Source of the DNA: Prorocentrum cordatum
Taxonomy: Eukaryota > Sar > Dinophyceae > Prorocentrales > Prorocentraceae
Direction: 5' to 3'
Length of the DNA: 64,000 nt
Assembly (NCBI GenBank): GCA_963575745.1
Contig: CAUYUJ010017893.1
Span: 412,946-476,945, forward strand
A model generated the notes under the pieces. It searched no databases. It was not told where the DNA came from and saw only the letters and a list, made by a program, of their open reading frames with translations. Both the position numbers and the translations under genes were made by a program. Positions 62,070-64,000 of the stretch are shown one piece after another (positions within the stretch are counted from its first letter, which is position 1; every line of letters begins with the position of its first letter).

Positions 62070-64000
62070 CCCAGGTAAGAAAGGCAGGTGCCGCTCGCAA
62101 ATGTGATCCTGGAGCTGGGCCAAATCGAAATTCGAAGACGTGGCGCACACTGGGCAGACCAGCCTGGGGACGACCGCGGGACGCAGTGCATGCGCGCTGT
62201 GAATATCACAAACTCCCCGACAAAAGGCCCGACAGAGATGAGCTTTCGCGGTCTTCTGGAAAGCAAAGGAAGTACGACACGCTGGACACTGGTTCGTGAC
62301 GACACATCTGGCATAGTAGGAGAAGTTGCCATGAGAGCCGCCCTGGGTGTGGGTCTGGTGCGCGACGAGAGCAGCATGGGTGAAGAAGCGGGCGCCACAA
62401 ACGTCTCCATCTTCTGTGGTGCATCTGCAAACGTGCACGCAGCCAGAGGGGCCCAAGAAGTCCTCAATCCCATCCTGTGAAGCGGAGAGGCAGGGTCCGA
62501 AGTCGATAGTGTCCAGCTCAGTCTTACCGCTCTGCCAGATCTTGCGCAAAGCAGAAACATCAGCCGCCAGAAACTGATGTGATATGTAGTCGTCATGGAA
62601 GAGCGCATGGATGTCCTCGCCCCAGACGGAGCGCCAGTCTTCATAATCAGTTAGAAGCTCGAGCCTGTAAGCGTCAGTCACGAAACGAACGGCGAACGGG
62701 TTGGCGTGAACGGTGAGGCGGCCCTCGGACAAGGTGGGGGCATTCTCGAAGCCGAGGCGACCGAAGAGGAGGCCGATGACCTGGGAATGTTCTTCGGGCC
62801 ACTTAACCATGGCCTGGTACCATCGAAGTCTCTGTATCAACAGCTCGACCCCCGACGGGGCAATATTCATCCACTTCCAGACGTCCCAAGAGTCCTTAAC
62901 AATGGGATGGTCGCCAGATCGGTCACACAAAGCCCCCGCGGCAATGCATCGGATTTTGCCCAAGAGCGCGATGTCCAACTGGGCCTCTTGAGAGCTCGTG
63001 AGGAGATACGGTGTAAGTCCAGACAGTAGCGCACCTTGCACCGCGGATGTGAATACAAGCCTCTTCACCTTAAACGGGGCCCCCGAGGTCCACAAATACT
63101 TGAAAGACATCCACCCCCTGTTGGCCGCTACTTTACTCAGTGCAAGCTGATGAGAGAAAGCGCCAGAGGGCAAAAACTGCGGTCCCAAGTACCTGGTGTG
63201 CGGGGCCACGCGGGCCCCCCCGACCTCCGCCGCATAAAACAGGCGAGTGGCCTTGTAGCCGCAAAGGCGGGGGGCCAAAACTTGTTTCGACGTGTTTTGC
63301 TTGTATCCGTACGCAGCCAGGGCATTGCCGAGCTTAGTCTGGGCGTCGCGCGCTGTGGCGACGGCCCCGGAAAGTGCCCCCTCCTGGAGTAGCAAAAAAT
63401 ATGCCAGGTCGTCCACGTATTTGAAGAGGCCCGCATAGACCTCGCGCCCGAAAACGGGGCACGACGCGCACAGAGCTGGGTCCTGAAACTGGGCGAGCCA
63501 CTCCTGGAGGGGGCGGGCAAAATCAACTCGAAATTCGTCGGGCGCACTGGGATCCCCCATCAAGGCCCCGCTTTGGAGGTGGAGGGTGGTGGGTCGATCT
63601 ACGCCCTCGAGGTGAAGAAGGTGCGTGGTGCGCCTGTCGCTGAGCAGGTCAACATCCCCTGCTGGCAAATACTCTAAAAGTCCTTGATTCATGCGCTTGT
63701 GCTCGCAACAACCGAAAGCGTTCTTCATGTCATCGAAAACAGCAATGTGCCACACGCGTGCGCTACGCAAGCGATCCGCCAGGATGTGCGTGCCCAAGAT
63801 TGCATTCTCTCGCCTGCGCCGAGGGATGCATCCATGATCGTACTCGGCAGGCGCAGCGTGTGGGACCGCCCGATAGATGCCCCTGGCGATCGCTCTAAAG
63901 AAGGGGCAGAGGCCGTGCAGAAATCGGGTGCCGCCGTCAGGTTTGGGAGTCTGCCATCCGAGAGAAAACCCCGCACACGTAGGAAACCTCCCCACCGCCC
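62070..64000 (-). CDS. LINE-type reverse transcriptase, C-terminal part (5' end beyond window)
   Basis: Enters the window at its 3' border and stays open for over 640 coding-like codons. Counting from codon 63995: KPDGGTRFLHGLCPF at 18-32 (RT fingers); VFDDMKNAF at 86-94 (motif A, catalytic Asp); SGALMGDPSAPDEF at 142-155 (motif B); KYVDDLAYFLLL from 191 (motif C, the YxDD catalytic pair). Past residue ~500 there are three Cys/His clusters: CRCTTEDGDVCGARFF then ALVAHQTH; CPACRTSFAFQKTAKAHLC; and CPVCATSSNFDLAQLQDHIC then ERH. This order (RT, thumb, terminal zinc fingers) fits non-LTR retrotransposon ORF2. After HLPFLPG (~62070) the frame is out of phase with the next ORF; the remaining open frame to 61239 is a shadow. 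Endonuclease not visible. Confidence 0.85.

Noticed and set aside
62080-62095. CCAGGTAAGA splice-donor-like site on the plus strand
   Set aside because: Lies antisense within the minus-strand retroelement; no plus-strand coding supports it.

Overview
This window looks like nuclear DNA of a large-genome dinoflagellate. The most diagnostic evidence is a 19-nt match to the dinoflagellate spliced leader (minus strand, 48752-48770) just upstream of a minus-strand coding region. Supporting signs are very high GC, few and fragmentary coding segments, PARP-like (ADP-ribosyltransferase) fragments, a LINE-type reverse transcriptase with C-terminal Cys/His fingers, and saturation with microsatellites and short inverted-repeat elements. 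I cannot name a species. Most long open frames here are artefacts of stop-free repeats (GGA/CCT, TG, TATG, GTC, a 90-bp satellite, CCCAAGA arrays) and are not annotated as genes.

Layout. 0-5 kb: TG and GGA repeats, several short repeat elements, one plausible minus-strand coding region (2.46-3.11 kb) and weak plus-strand fragments. 5.3-8.4 kb: a CTCTTGGGGCC array and a 90-bp satellite of about 27 units. 8.6-13.2 kb: dispersed repeat modules and a large GGA/CCT block. 13.2-17.9 kb: a PARP-like fragment, a decayed plus-strand coding region (13.73-14.69 kb) and a minus-strand terminal exon-like segment (17.6-17.85 kb). 18-30 kb: repeat modules, fold-back elements, and large CCT, GGA and GTC blocks. 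30-38.5 kb: pentamer repeats, fragments with in-frame stops, GAT/CAT blocks and a second PARP-like fragment. 38.5-46.5 kb: TIR elements, CCCAAGA arrays, two frameshifted coding regions (41.9-42.47 and 43.64-43.90 kb) and a TATG block. 47.1-49.0 kb: a coiled-coil retrogene with its spliced-leader relict. 50-59.3 kb: three copies of a ~1.3 kb repeat, two direct and one inverted. 59.3-64 kb: small coding-like segments, then the retrotransposon on the minus strand, running off the window end.

The central observation is a dense mosaic of short non-autonomous elements. At least ten families have recognisable terminal inverted repeats, many copies are 120-210 bp, several abut one another in recurring pairs, and no transposase is visible. 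The genes show no operon-like logic. Intact long coding is limited to the RT segment. Most other coding-like stretches carry one or more frame changes or in-frame stops, which means either pseudogenes or uncorrected assembly indels; sequence alone cannot separate these. All copy boundaries are by eye and accurate to about 5-20 bases.
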